The position numbers and the translations under genes are program-made. The notes beneath the pieces are model-generated. The model did no database searches, was not told the DNA's origin, and saw nothing but the letters and a program-made list of their open reading frames with translations. Below are positions 1 through 9,199 of a stretch of DNA of 35,157 nt, one piece after another. This DNA is from Bacillota bacterium (lineage in GTDB: Bacteria; Bacillota; DTU030; DUMP01). The stretch covers positions 1-35,157 of the forward strand of contig JAAYWY010000107.1 of the NCBI GenBank assembly GCA_012516165.1. Direction: 5' to 3'. Within the stretch, counting starts at the first letter, position 1. Every line of letters begins with the position of its first letter.

Positions 1-552
1 CAGCGCCCGCTCTCCTAAAAGAACTACCCGTTCTCGCTGGCCTTTGCCTAGAACACGAGCACAGCCTGCCGAAAAATTGAGGTCCTCTAGATTTAATCCC
101 ACTAACTCACTCACTCGGCAACCGGTGGAATACAGTAATTCTAAAATACAAGCATCTCTACAGCCCTGCGCAGTTTTGGTGTCTGGGGCTTGGATAAGTG
201 CCTCCACTTGCTCTTCAGATAAGAATTTGGGTAAGGTCGTCTGAAGCTTAGGACTGTGTAGCTGCTCGGCTGGATTATCGACTCCATATTCCTGAGACTG
301 GTATCGAAAAAAAGCCCTGAGCGCCGCTATGCGCCGGGCAATGGTACGCTTACCATAACCACGCTGCGCCAAAAAACCTAAATAGCCCCGGAGAAATCCC
401 CGGGGGGGCAACGCTGGGTCTACATCCTGATCTAGGCAAAAAGCTGCATAATGGGCTAGATCACCTTCATAGGCAGCTATAGTATGAGACGAATAACCCC
501 GGCTATTGCACAAGTAACCAATGAAAGCATTTACCTTATCCTGCCAAGTCAC
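1..552 (-). CDS. xerC: Tyrosine recombinase XerC-type, partial (C-terminal part runs off the left edge)
   Basis: Minus-strand translation from GTG at 552: VTWQDKVNAFIGYLCNSRGYSSHTIAAYEGDLAHY...RRIAALRAFFRYQSQEYGVDNPAEQLHSPKLQTTLPKFLSEEQVEALI...GCRDACILELLYSTGCRVSELVGLNLEDLNFSAGCARVLGKGQRERVVLLGERA; SD GAGGTG upstream; position downstream of trmFO matches the usual dprA-topA-trmFO-xerC order. Confidence 0.9.
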   Translation of the reverse strand, partial: MTWQDKVNAFIGYLCNSRGYSSHTIAAYEGDLAHYAAFCLDQDVDPALPPRGFLRGYLGFLAQRGYGKRTIARRIAALRAFFRYQSQEYGVDNPAEQLHSPKLQTTLPKFLSEEQVEALIQAPDTKTAQGCRDACILELLYSTGCRVSELVGLNLEDLNFSAGCARVLGKGQRERVVLLGERAL

Positions 553-617
553 AGTCAGCCACCTCGTGAGTATTGGTACGCTACATATACTAGCACAAAA
601 AGAATGTTTTGGCAACC

Positions 618-1937
618 CTATAATTCTAAATCTTTCCAATTGTGTTCCAGTACCTCTAAGGCACGGTGAGCCAAAGCCAAATTACGCTGACGACGATTTT
701 TAACTTGCTCCACCAGAGGCGGAAATAGACCGAAGTTGATATTCATGGGCTGAAAATGATCAGGGTCGGCGGTGGTAATATATTGAGCTAAGGCACCACA
801 GGCCGTCTCAGGCGAAAGAACTACTGGCTTTTGGCCATAAGCTAAGCGAGCAGCATTAATGCCTGCAATAAGGCCGGAAGCTGCCGACTCCACGTACCCC
901 TCTACCCCACTTAATTGTCCTGCAACAAATATCTGAGGATGATCTTTGAACTGCCAAGTAGGAGTTAGCACTTTGGGTGAGTTTATAAAAGTATTTTTGT
1001 GCATTACCCCGTAACGGACAAATTCGGCTTGCCGCAAAGCTGGGATAAGACCAAACACACGTTTTTGCTCATGCCATTTTAGTCGAGTTTGAAATCCCAC
1101 CATATTATATAACGTACCATGGTGATTGTCTTGGCGTAATTGTACTACAGCGAAAGGTTGCCTCCCCGTTTTAGGATCCACTAGGCCTACTGGCTTAAGC
1201 GGACCGTAGCGCATAGTGTCTAAGCCCCGCCGAGCCATTTCTTCAATAGGCATGCAACCTTCAAATAGCTTTAACTCCTCAAATTCTTTTAACGGATATT
1301 GTTCAGCCTCGATTAGTTCTCTCCAAAAAGTTAAATATTCCTCTTCCGTAAGCGGGCAATTAAGATAGGCCGCTTCTCCACCCTTGCCGTAACGAGAACC
1401 CCAAAAACTGTGATTCTTATCTACTGATTCCAGCGTAACTATAGGTGCTACAGCATCGTAAAAATATAGTTGCTCAGTACCGGTTAGCTCGGCTATGCTA
1501 CTGGCCAAAGATGGTGATGTTAACGGACCGGTGGCTAGTATTGTAATCCCCGTACTGAGTGGTACTACTACTGCTTCCGAGCGTTCAACTACAATATTAG
1601 GGTTAGATATAAGCTCGGCTGTAATGCGCTCTGAAAAGGCTTCTCGATCCACTGCCAAAGCACCACCGGCAGGAACCCGTTCGCTGTCAGCTACACGCAT
1701 GATTAAAGAGTTCAAACGGCGCATTTCTTCTTTTAACAAGCCTACTGCATTATCTAGTGCCTCGGCTCTAAGGGAATTGCTGCAGACTAATTCAGCAAAA
1801 AGTCCCGTTTTGTGTGCTGGTGTTAGTTTCTCCGGACGCATTTCTATCAAACGCACCTTGAGACCACGGCTGGCCAATTGCCAAGCAGCCTCACTCCCAG
1901 CTAAGCCGGCACCTATAACCACTACTTCTTCCGTCAT
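618..1937 (-). CDS. trmFO: Methylenetetrahydrofolate-tRNA-(uracil-5-)-methyltransferase TrmFO
   Basis: 439 aa; N-terminal FAD-binding [19 protein letters not shown]; family-typical [31 protein letters not shown]; overlaps topA stop. Confidence 0.95.
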   Translation of the reverse strand: MTEEVVVIGAGLAGSEAAWQLASRGLKVRLIEMRPEKLTPAHKTGLFAELVCSNSLRAEALDNAVGLLKEEMRRLNSLIMRVADSERVPAGGALAVDREAFSERITAELISNPNIVVERSEAVVVPLSTGITILATGPLTSPSLASSIAELTGTEQLYFYDAVAPIVTLESVDKNHSFWGSRYGKGGEAAYLNCPLTEEEYLTFWRELIEAEQYPLKEFEELKLFEGCMPIEEMARRGLDTMRYGPLKPVGLVDPKTGRQPFAVVQLRQDNHHGTLYNMVGFQTRLKWHEQKRVFGLIPALRQAEFVRYGVMHKNTFINSPKVLTPTWQFKDHPQIFVAGQLSGVEGYVESAASGLIAGINAARLAYGQKPVVLSPETACGALAQYITTADPDHFQPMNINFGLFPPLVEQVKNRRQRNLALAHRALEVLEHNWKDLEL

Positions 1938-4066
1938 GACTTCACCCCTTGTACGTCACCCGCTTTAGCTTCATCCTTACCTACTTCACTTGGCATTGCT
2001 TCTTTGTACTTGCATTCTTTATTACTACATGCCAGGTAGGGCGGTTGTCGCTTAGGTTCTTTGCGTACCATGAGGGAACCGCACTCAGGGCAGCGCTTAG
2101 ATGTTGGGGGGTCCCAAGTTACAAAAGTACATTCAGGGTAGTTGTCGCAACCATAAAAACGGCGACCGCGGCGCGATGTTCTTACTACCATTTCACCTCC
2201 ACACAAAGGACAGCTTACACCAGTACCTTCGCGGATTGGTTTCGTATTCTTACATTCAGGGAACCCGGGGCAGGCCAAGAACTTGCCGAAACGCCCTGTT
2301 TTAATTATCATATTCCGCCCGCATTTTTCACAAACCTCATCGCTTTCCTCTTCTGCTAACTGGACTGGCCCCATTTTGTCTTTAGCCTGTTGTACCCGTT
2401 CCGAAAACGGTCCAAAAAAGTCCCCCACAACTTCGGTCCATACAGCTTCGCCCTCTTCTACTAAATCCAGCTGGTTTTCCATAGCTGCCGTAAACTTAGG
2501 ATCAACAATTTCCGGAAAATACTCAGCCAAAAGATCAGTAACCACAAAACCTAATTCTGTCGGTTTTAACCGTTTCTGTTCCCGGACCACATAACCACGT
2601 TTAATTATGGTTTCAATAGTAGGAGCATAGGTACTAGGCCGACCGATGCCCTGCTCCTCTAAGGTTTTTACCAATGAAGCTTCAGTATAAGCTGCCGGTG
2701 GTTGGGTAAAGTGCTGTTCCGGCAAAATGCGTTTTAACTTGAGCTGATCCCCAGCTGCCAAAGGAGGAAGTTCTGTTCCTTTTTCCTCCTCGCTGTCCTC
2801 AGCAGCTTCTTCATAAAGCACACTATACCCTGGAAACTTTACTTTAGAACCACTGGCCCTAAGAACAAATTCGCCAGCGGTAATCTTGGCAGTCACGCTA
2901 TCGTACACCACCGGTGCCATTTGACTAGCCAAAAACCGTTCCCAGATCAGGGTATAAAGCCGTAATTGATCTCGAGTCAGATACTTAGCCACATCCTCTG
3001 GCCGACGGCTAGCCCGTGTCGGCCGAATACCTTCATGAGCGTCCTGGATGCGACCTCGGCCCTTGGACATTGTCCCCGGTCCAACAAACTCTTGGCCATA
3101 AACATCAGTAATATATTGTACGGCCTCTTCTCTCGCCTGGGGCGAAATACGAGTGGAATCAGTACGCATATAAGTAATTAGACCCACACGCCCTTCTTGC
3201 CCGACTTCCAAACCCTCGTACAATACCTGCGCTATCGCCATGGTTTTTTTCACTGTAAAGCCTAATTTACGACCAGCTTCTTGTTGCAAGGTGCTAGTGG
3301 TAAAAGGTGGCCGTGGTAGCCGACGTCGTTCTTTCAAAGTCACGTCTGCCACTTGGGGCACTTCTTTTTTTAGGGCTTCTACAACAGCTTGTGCTTCAGC
3401 TTCACTTTTGAGCTCTAATTTTTCCTTACCACGAGAAAGAAGCTGTGCGGTAAACTTCTCTTCGCTCGGTGCCAACAATTCAGCTTTAACAGTCCAATAT
3501 TCTTCTGGTATAAAACAGTCTATTTCCCGCTGGCGGTCACAGATAAGCTTCACTGCCACTGACTGCACACGCCCAGCCGATAACCCACCCCGGACTTTTT
3601 CCCACAGCAATGGGCTTAAATTATAACCCACCAGCCGGTCCAGTATACGGCGGGCCTGTTGCGCATCCACCCGCTTTTCATCAATAGGTCGTGGGTTCTT
3701 AACCGATTCCTTTACCGCTTCTTTAGTAATCTCATTAAATTCTACCCGGCACTTATCTGTAGGCTTAATCCCCAAGCTGTGGGCTAGATGCCAAGCAATG
3801 GCTTCACCTTCTCGATCCGGGTCAGAAGCCAGCAGGACTTTATCTGCTTTTTTGGCAGCCTCTCTTAGCTTTTTTAGAATCTTTCCCTTACCTCGAATAG
3901 TAATGTATTTGGGAGCGAAATTATTATTCACGTCTACCCCCAGCTGGCTGCGTGGTAAATCACGTACATGCCCCATGGAAGCGGCTACAGCATAGTTCTT
4001 ACCTAGAAACTTTTCTATAGTCTTGGCTTTGGCCGGTGATTCTACAATTAATAGACATTTGCTCAT
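1934..4066 (-). CDS. topA: DNA topoisomerase I (type IA)
   Basis: 710 aa; [46 protein letters not shown], and three C-terminal Cys4 zinc-ribbon motifs. Confidence 0.97.
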   Translation of the reverse strand: MSKCLLIVESPAKAKTIEKFLGKNYAVAASMGHVRDLPRSQLGVDVNNNFAPKYITIRGKGKILKKLREAAKKADKVLLASDPDREGEAIAWHLAHSLGIKPTDKCRVEFNEITKEAVKESVKNPRPIDEKRVDAQQARRILDRLVGYNLSPLLWEKVRGGLSAGRVQSVAVKLICDRQREIDCFIPEEYWTVKAELLAPSEEKFTAQLLSRGKEKLELKSEAEAQAVVEALKKEVPQVADVTLKERRRLPRPPFTTSTLQQEAGRKLGFTVKKTMAIAQVLYEGLEVGQEGRVGLITYMRTDSTRISPQAREEAVQYITDVYGQEFVGPGTMSKGRGRIQDAHEGIRPTRASRRPEDVAKYLTRDQLRLYTLIWERFLASQMAPVVYDSVTAKITAGEFVLRASGSKVKFPGYSVLYEEAAEDSEEEKGTELPPLAAGDQLKLKRILPEQHFTQPPAAYTEASLVKTLEEQGIGRPSTYAPTIETIIKRGYVVREQKRLKPTELGFVVTDLLAEYFPEIVDPKFTAAMENQLDLVEEGEAVWTEVVGDFFGPFSERVQQAKDKMGPVQLAEEESDEVCEKCGRNMIIKTGRFGKFLACPGFPECKNTKPIREGTGVSCPLCGGEMVVRTSRRGRRFYGCDNYPECTFVTWDPPTSKRCPECGSLMVRKEPKRQPPYLACSNKECKYKEAMPSEVGKDEAKAGDVQGVKS

Positions 4067-4106
4067 TCTTGTTACCCCCCATGGTTAAACCGCCCCAGCT
4101 AAACAC

Positions 4107-5225
4107 CTATAAATTTGTGGGCAAGCGAAAAAACATCTTGCCCGGAAGTTGTCTCACTAATCCCTTTAGTTCCAGCATCATAAGTATGGCAGTAACTTCC
4201 TGTGCTGTCAACCCGCTCTGGCGCACAAGCTCATCGATATGAATACTACCTGTGCCCTCGCTAAAACAAGCGTAAACTTGTTTTTCGTTTGCAGTCAGCT
4301 CCAGTACGGGTATCGGTGGGGAAGTTTCTGCTGTTGTTTTTATTGTCCAGCCTAATTCTTCTATTATATCCGTCACCTTTTGGACTAAACGTGCTCCCTG
4401 ACGAATCAGATTGTTAGTACCAATACTCAAAGAACTAGTAATGGGACCAGGAACAGCAAACACCTCGCGACCTTGCTCTAAAGCAAAATCGGCCGTAATT
4501 AAGGATCCACTAGTGGCTGCTGCTTCCACCACCAAGACTGCCCGTGCCAATCCGCTAATTATACGATTACGACGAGGGAAATTCCGGGCATCGGGCCGAG
4601 TACTTAAGGGAAACTCTGTGAGTACTGCTCCTTGGGATGCTATTTCATCATACAAACGAGCGTTCTCTGGTGGGTATATAACATTAAGCCCACAACCTAG
4701 CACAGCCAACGTACGCCCCTTCCCTGCCACAGCACCACGATGAGCAGCAGAATCTATTCCCCGAGCTAGTCCGCTTACAACGGTAATGCCAGCTTGGGCC
4801 AGTTCCCGCGCAAACCGGGAAGCTATTTCTCGGCCATAGAAAGTAGCACGTCTGGCACCAACAATAGCCACTGCTAACTCGTCAGTCGCCTGAAATTCCC
4901 CCCGGTAATACAAAACCGGCGGCGGATCAAAGATGGTCTTAAGATTAGCAGGATAGTTATCATCTAGCAAAGTCACTATCTTAGTCCCAGCTTTAGCCAA
5001 GGCAGCAGTGGTTTTTTCCGGGTCAAACTGTTGCCGAGCCCTAAGTAAAGCCTCTAATCGCTGATTGCCTAACGGGGCCATTAGACTCCTGACTTCATCA
5101 GCCGGGACCGTCCAAAACTGTTTCATACTGCCGAAGGTATCCAACAGTTGATAAAACGAGCGTGGTCCTATTTTCGGCACCTGGGACACAGCTAACCATA
5201 ATTCTCGCTCCTGAAGTTCGGACAT
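4107..5225 (-). CDS. dprA: DNA-processing protein DprA
   Basis: VAIVGARRATFYGREIASRFARELAQAGITVVSGLARGIDSAAHRGAV; C-terminal winged-helix-like region; likely start MSELQERELW (track ORF extends to 5240). Confidence 0.94.
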   Translation of the reverse strand: MSELQERELWLAVSQVPKIGPRSFYQLLDTFGSMKQFWTVPADEVRSLMAPLGNQRLEALLRARQQFDPEKTTAALAKAGTKIVTLLDDNYPANLKTIFDPPPVLYYRGEFQATDELAVAIVGARRATFYGREIASRFARELAQAGITVVSGLARGIDSAAHRGAVAGKGRTLAVLGCGLNVIYPPENARLYDEIASQGAVLTEFPLSTRPDARNFPRRNRIISGLARAVLVVEAAATSGSLITADFALEQGREVFAVPGPITSSLSIGTNNLIRQGARLVQKVTDIIEELGWTIKTTAETSPPIPVLELTANEKQVYACFSEGTGSIHIDELVRQSGLTAQEVTAILMMLELKGLVRQLPGKMFFRLPTNL

Positions 5226-5480
5226 AGTTTCTCCCCCCACAGCAAAACTGCTCTACTTTCTTTTCTATTGTATAAATTAGTAGCTGCTGGCTACAAATCC
5301 TCCCAAGGTAACCAAAAAGAAATAACTGTTAACCTCGCTAACTCGCTGGAGCCTTGGCCATCGAAGACCGGTACATCTTAGAAACGCTTTCCCTGCCTGC
5401 AGCGCCGAGGCAAATAAATCTCCGTAAGCTTGTAACCGATTCTTAATACTCATTATGCTATCACTACTTCTGCTCAATGG

Positions 5481-5506
5481 CCACTCCTCCCTGCTAACAG
5501 GAGTGG
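5481..5506. repeat. Perfect 8-bp inverted repeat (CCACTCCT-N10-AGGAGTGG), possible RNA hairpin or operator
   Basis: CCACTCCT at 5481-5488 and AGGAGTGG at 5499-5506, between the Ku remnant and dprA. Confidence 0.6.
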
Positions 5507-5535
5507 ACGCCGGTGTTCCCAGCAGCGAACGCACA

Positions 5536-5815
5536 CTATACGGTACACAAATAGTTTGTCCGCAAGGGTTCTGTTTTCTTGGGCTTTTTCTGTTGTTTTT
5601 GTATTTTGCTCAAACTAGTCTTAAGTGCTTCCATCAAATCCAGCACTTCAGTACGTGCTGCTGACAACACTTCTTTTACCTGAGCATCAGCTACTTAGAG
5701 CAATAAGTTCTGCCAACGCTGCTTGGTAATCGCTGGTATAACGTTCGGTGTCAAATGTAGTGATAAGTTCCTCTACCGGCTTCCTCAAAACTAGCATGCC
5801 TTGCTTGGAAAGCTT
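5536..5815 (-). pseudogene. Frameshifted C-terminal remnant of a Ku-type non-homologous end-joining protein
   Basis: Minus strand: KPVEELITTFDTERYTSDYQAALAELIAL then a frame change, then ADAQVKEVLSAARTEVLDLMEALKTSLSKIQKQQKKPKKTEPLRTNYLCTV*; resembles bacterial Ku C-termini (FDPxKYxDxYRxALxELIE..., xVIDLMxALKxSL). N-terminal beta-barrel/core absent. Confidence 0.7.
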
Positions 5816-5828
5816 TCATTCGGTTAAC

Positions 5829-5852
5829 AAAAAGCCGGGCTGACCGCCCGGC
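5829..5852 (-). terminator. Rho-independent terminator of the desulfoferrodoxin gene
   Basis: GCCGGGC-ggtca-GCCCGGC followed by TTTTT on the minus strand. Confidence 0.85.
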
Positions 5853-5871
5853 AAGAACCCGCGTTACCTAT

Positions 5872-6249
5872 TTATTTACTTGCCCATAATCCGTGTAAAT
5901 TGCAGTAGGCCTTAGCCGTAGCGCTTTCGGCTGCAGACTTAAACTCAGCTTCCGGCGCATCCCCTGGATTCAAAAAGCGACGGAGAACACCTTCGGAAGT
6001 TATTAAATCAATCCACTCAATGTAGTGTTCGGAAACCATGGGGTGAGCTACGCTGCCTACCTTAACCTTGAATCCGCCGGGGACTTTTTCCACCATTGGA
6101 ACATGTTTTTCATGACTGGCTTCTACGGTATCTGCCACCAAAAGCTGCATAGGCTGACCACAACATACAAGCTCCCCTTGACCAGCATGCAATACTTCTA
6201 CTACGTTTCCGCAAATCAAGCAGCGGAAAATTTCGTTTCTTGCAGTCAT
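5872..6249 (-). CDS. dfx: Desulfoferrodoxin / superoxide reductase (desulforedoxin-type N-terminus plus SOR domain)
   Basis: 125 aa; FRCLICGNVVEVLHAGQGELVCCGQPM (Cys4), HEKHVPMVEK, SVAHPMVSEHYIEWIDL, CNLHGLW. Confidence 0.95.
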   Translation of the reverse strand: MTARNEIFRCLICGNVVEVLHAGQGELVCCGQPMQLLVADTVEASHEKHVPMVEKVPGGFKVKVGSVAHPMVSEHYIEWIDLITSEGVLRRFLNPGDAPEAEFKSAAESATAKAYCNLHGLWASK

Positions 6250-6268
6250 ACCTAGCCTCCCTTTTACA

Positions 6269-6283
6269 TAATGATAATCACTA
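6269..6283. promoter_or_regulatory. Candidate Fur/PerR-family 7-1-7 operator upstream of dfx
   Basis: TAATGAT-A-ATCACTA; inverted repeat with one mismatch, close to the Fur-family GATAAT-N-ATTATC type. Confidence 0.5.
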
Positions 6284-6364
6284 TAACTAGTTTATCCAAA
6301 GTAAGTTAAAAAAGCAAGACTTTCACAAGTTCTGTCTTTGAGATCTATTTTTCACTAAAAATAA

Positions 6365-6385
6365 CTTTTCCCAGGGAGGGAAAAG
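6365..6385. repeat. Perfect 8-bp inverted repeat upstream of yifB (CTTTTCCC-AGGGA-GGGAAAAG)
   Basis: Direct reading; lies between the divergent dfx and yifB genes. Confidence 0.6.
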
Positions 6386-6427
6386 CCAATTTCAAAGAGA
6401 ATATGGGGCTAAAGGAGGTTTTCACCG

Positions 6428-7957
6428 TTGCTAGCTCAAGTAAATGCTGCTGCTCTTTATGGTATTAACGGAACACCTATTAAAGTAGAAGTAGATGTAG
6501 CAAACGGGCTGCCTCAATTTAACTTAGTGGGATTACCTGATGCCGCTGTGCGGGAAGCACGGGAACGAGTACGAGCCGCCATAAAAAACAGCGGATTTGA
6601 ATTTCCCAGTCAACGCATCACCGTAAATTTAGCACCGGCAGACTTGCCCAAAGAAGGACCGGCCTTTGATTTGGCCTTAGCCGTAGGTATTCTAGCTGCT
6701 TCCGAAATAGCACCACTTACCGATTGGCCCAAAACTGTGTTTTTAGGTGAGCTTTCTTTGGACGGCTCTCTTAGGTCAATTCCTGGCATCTTGCCCCTAA
6801 TCTCTTGTCTTCAGCGTGAAGGTTTTGGTCCCTTTTTTGTACCCATCGGCAATGCCGCCGAGGCAGGTTGGATACAAGGAACAGAAGTTTATGCTCTAGA
6901 TAATCTGACTCAAGTGGTGGAAGTGTTGCAAGGTACACGAGAGCCTGTCCCTGTGCCTGATAAAACCTTCACACCTAGCCGAGGGACAACTTGTCTCGAT
7001 TTTGCCCAGGTTCGAGGCCAAGAACATGCCAAACGGGCATTGGAAATTGCTGCCGCTGGCGGCCATAACGTTTATTTGGTAGGTCCACCAGGCTCAGGCA
7101 AAACTATGCTAGCCCGGTGTATGCCTGGTATCTTACCTTCTTTGACTTTTGCCGAATCCTTAGAGCTGAGTCAAATTTATAGTGCAGCTGGTCTATTAGA
7201 TGATAGTCGGCCTTGGATCACTGAAAGACCATTTCGCGCTCCACATCATAGCATCTCAGTTGCAGGCCTAGTAGGTGGAGGACGCTTACCCAAGCCAGGA
7301 GAACTAACTCTTGCCCATTTAGGGGTGCTTTTTCTCGATGAATTTCCTGAGTTTCCCCGCTCTATTCTAGAAGCGCTCCGACAGCCGCTAGAAGACGGGT
7401 TCCTCACTATTGCCCGGGCTCAGGCCAGCTTTACCTTCCCTACTAGGCCACTTCTTATTACTGCAAGCAATCCTTGCCCTTGCGGATTTTTTGGCGATTC
7501 CATTAAAGAATGCATTTGTACACCGTATGCCATTGCTCGCTACCGCTCACGCGTCTCAGGACCACTTCTTGATAGGTTGGATCTTCATGTCGAGGTACCA
7601 CGGATATCTTATGCCGATCTTACGGGAAAAAGCGACCTCGGTGAGTCTTCTGCCACTATTCGCCAGCGGGTTGAAGCTGCCCGCGCTATCCAACACCAAC
7701 GCTTTGCAGGCACATCCACCCGCAGTAACGCCGAGATGACACCGGCTCAGCTCCAGCGCTTTTGCCGACTAGGAAAAGAAGCGCAAGCCCTCGTCCAAAC
7801 AGCTTACACACGCCTAGGACTTTCGGCTCGCGCTCATAGCCGTATCCTCAAAGTAGCCCGTACCATCGCCGACCTGGCTGGCCATGAACAAATTCAGGCA
7901 GAACATATCGCAGAAGCACTGCAGTATCGAGCGTTGGATAGAGAACTTGTGTCTTAA
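6428..7957 (+). CDS. yifB: YifB/ComM family Mg-chelatase-like AAA+ ATPase
   Basis: 509 aa; NLVGLPDAAVREARERVRAAIKNSGFEFP, Walker A GPPGSGKTMLARCMPGILP, LFLDEFPEFPR, ITASNPCPCGFFGD; TTG start with AAAGGAGG SD. Confidence 0.95.
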   Translation: MLAQVNAAALYGINGTPIKVEVDVANGLPQFNLVGLPDAAVREARERVRAAIKNSGFEFPSQRITVNLAPADLPKEGPAFDLALAVGILAASEIAPLTDWPKTVFLGELSLDGSLRSIPGILPLISCLQREGFGPFFVPIGNAAEAGWIQGTEVYALDNLTQVVEVLQGTREPVPVPDKTFTPSRGTTCLDFAQVRGQEHAKRALEIAAAGGHNVYLVGPPGSGKTMLARCMPGILPSLTFAESLELSQIYSAAGLLDDSRPWITERPFRAPHHSISVAGLVGGGRLPKPGELTLAHLGVLFLDEFPEFPRSILEALRQPLEDGFLTIARAQASFTFPTRPLLITASNPCPCGFFGDSIKECICTPYAIARYRSRVSGPLLDRLDLHVEVPRISYADLTGKSDLGESSATIRQRVEAARAIQHQRFAGTSTRSNAEMTPAQLQRFCRLGKEAQALVQTAYTRLGLSARAHSRILKVARTIADLAGHEQIQAEHIAEALQYRALDRELVS

Positions 7958-7968
7958 TTATCTGGACT

Positions 7969-8008
7969 AATTCCCTTTAGGCTAACGGACTTAACGAGGA
8001 ATTTTTTT
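7969..8008 (+). terminator. Possible rho-independent terminator after yifB
   Basis: AATTCC ... GGAATT followed by a T-run (overlapping T7); long loop, so weak. Confidence 0.4.
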
Positions 8009-8056
8009 AGCAAATATAGATAGGGATTTTTTGTTCATATATCAGTATACGGCAGT

Positions 8057-8161
8057 TCACCAAGTTTGACGAATCATCAGATAACATTCGGTTAAACTCA
8101 TAAGGCCTTGGGCTTCCCAGTAGGTAATGCCCAGGGCTCTATTCATTGGGCCATGAGACAT
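8057..8161 (-). CDS. Hypothetical small ORF (34 aa) MSHGPMNRALGITYWEAQGLMSLTECYLMIRQTW
   Basis: ATG preceded by an SD-like AAGGGTG about 7 nt upstream; lies downstream of the osmoprotectant-binding protein gene; no family recognised. Confidence 0.25.
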   Translation of the reverse strand: MSHGPMNRALGITYWEAQGLMSLTECYLMIRQTW

Positions 8162-8213
8162 TAGCCAGCACCCTTACGATAATTGGCAAACTCGTGTACA
8201 ACGGAATTTATTA

Positions 8214-9179
8214 TTATTTTACTAAACCTTTTGCCTTGAGAAACTCCCGAGCCACCGCGGCAGCATCTTGGTGTTCAACATCCACTTTAGCATTTAATGC
8301 AATCATATCCTCGTCGGTAATTATTCCACCTAGTTTCTTAACTGCTTCTTCTATTTCCGGATGCTTATCCAGAAAATCACGGCGAGTAGCAGTAATAGAA
8401 TAATAAGGTGGATTGAAGGCTTTATCATCTTCTAGTAAGACAAAATCCATGGCCCGGTTGCGACCATCGGTGGAATAAACCACAGCTGCATCTACTTCAG
8501 CATTCTTCAATGCTCGGTATAGAAGCCCTAAATCCATAGGCACTACTTTCTTAAACTTGAAACCATAGGTGGCACAAAGTTCCTTATATCCTTGTCCTGG
8601 GTAGTCAGGGAAAGTAGGATCAGTGCCTAGTTGCATATTACCGGCATAAGGTTCAAGATCACTGATCTTCTTAAGATGATTCTTCTCAGCAGTGTCTCTT
8701 TTTACGGCCATGGCCCAAATGTTGTTATAACCAAAGGCAGGAAAGGTATACAGACCAAAGTCGGACATCATGTGATCATGCACATATTGCCAAACTTTAT
8801 CCGGGTCCCGCCACTCTGGGGTAGCTTTTTGCTGGAACGTACCGAGAAACTGAGTTCCAGTAAATGTTAGGAAAAAGTCTAGGTCACCTTGTACCGTAGC
8901 TTTTTGGGTGAGAAACTCACCGCCCAAGTTCTTAACATGTTCCACCGGATGATTAGTCTCTTCTTCAATTATAGCCTTAACCATTTCAGCTAGGATTTCT
9001 ACTTCAGCATAGCCTTGCGAGCCAATGCGTACTAATGTACCATCGCCAGGTTTGTCTATCTGGTTCTTTTCCTCTTGTCCTGTTTTTTCTGCTGCTGACG
9101 GCATTTGCGAACTACAGCCGGTGAACACAAAGCAAGCAATTACCAATAACATTGCCGCCTTCAGTATCTTTTGCGGCAC
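8214..9179 (-). CDS. Glycine betaine/choline (OpuAC/QAT-type) ABC transporter substrate-binding lipoprotein
   Basis: Signal peptide and lipobox ILKAAMLLVIACFVFTGCSSQ; VRIGSQGYAEVEILAEMVKAIIEEETN; FLTFTGTQFLGTF; likely GTG start at 9179 with GGAGGA SD (track ORF extends to 9248 and would overlap the upstream gene). Confidence 0.9.
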   Translation of the reverse strand: MPQKILKAAMLLVIACFVFTGCSSQMPSAAEKTGQEEKNQIDKPGDGTLVRIGSQGYAEVEILAEMVKAIIEEETNHPVEHVKNLGGEFLTQKATVQGDLDFFLTFTGTQFLGTFQQKATPEWRDPDKVWQYVHDHMMSDFGLYTFPAFGYNNIWAMAVKRDTAEKNHLKKISDLEPYAGNMQLGTDPTFPDYPGQGYKELCATYGFKFKKVVPMDLGLLYRALKNAEVDAAVVYSTDGRNRAMDFVLLEDDKAFNPPYYSITATRRDFLDKHPEIEEAVKKLGGIITDEDMIALNAKVDVEHQDAAAVAREFLKAKGLVK

Positions 9180-9199
9180 TTTCGGCTCCTCCTTTTTCT

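Noticed and set aside
1495-1968. Plus-strand ORF of 157 aa opposite trmFO
   Set aside because: Antisense to a well-supported TrmFO CDS with low-complexity, non-protein-like composition; the same applies to the other plus-strand ORFs opposite topA, smc, fab genes and pta.
5320-5400. GTTAGCGAGGTTAAC segment resembling the 3' part of a c-di-GMP-I (GEMM) riboswitch
   Set aside because: The remaining conserved GEMM elements (GCAAACC, tetraloop, GGGACGCAAAGCC) are not found upstream.
5277-5534. Minus-strand 85-aa ORF MRSLLGTPASTPVSREEWP... upstream of dprA
   Set aside because: No recognisable family, poor start context and overlap with a strong inverted repeat; treated as non-coding leader or decayed sequence.
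8146-8403. Plus-strand ORF beginning MGHETLASTLTII, superficially like an integrase C-terminal GH...TL motif
   Set aside because: No preceding integrase catalytic sequence and most of the ORF is antisense to the substrate-binding protein gene.
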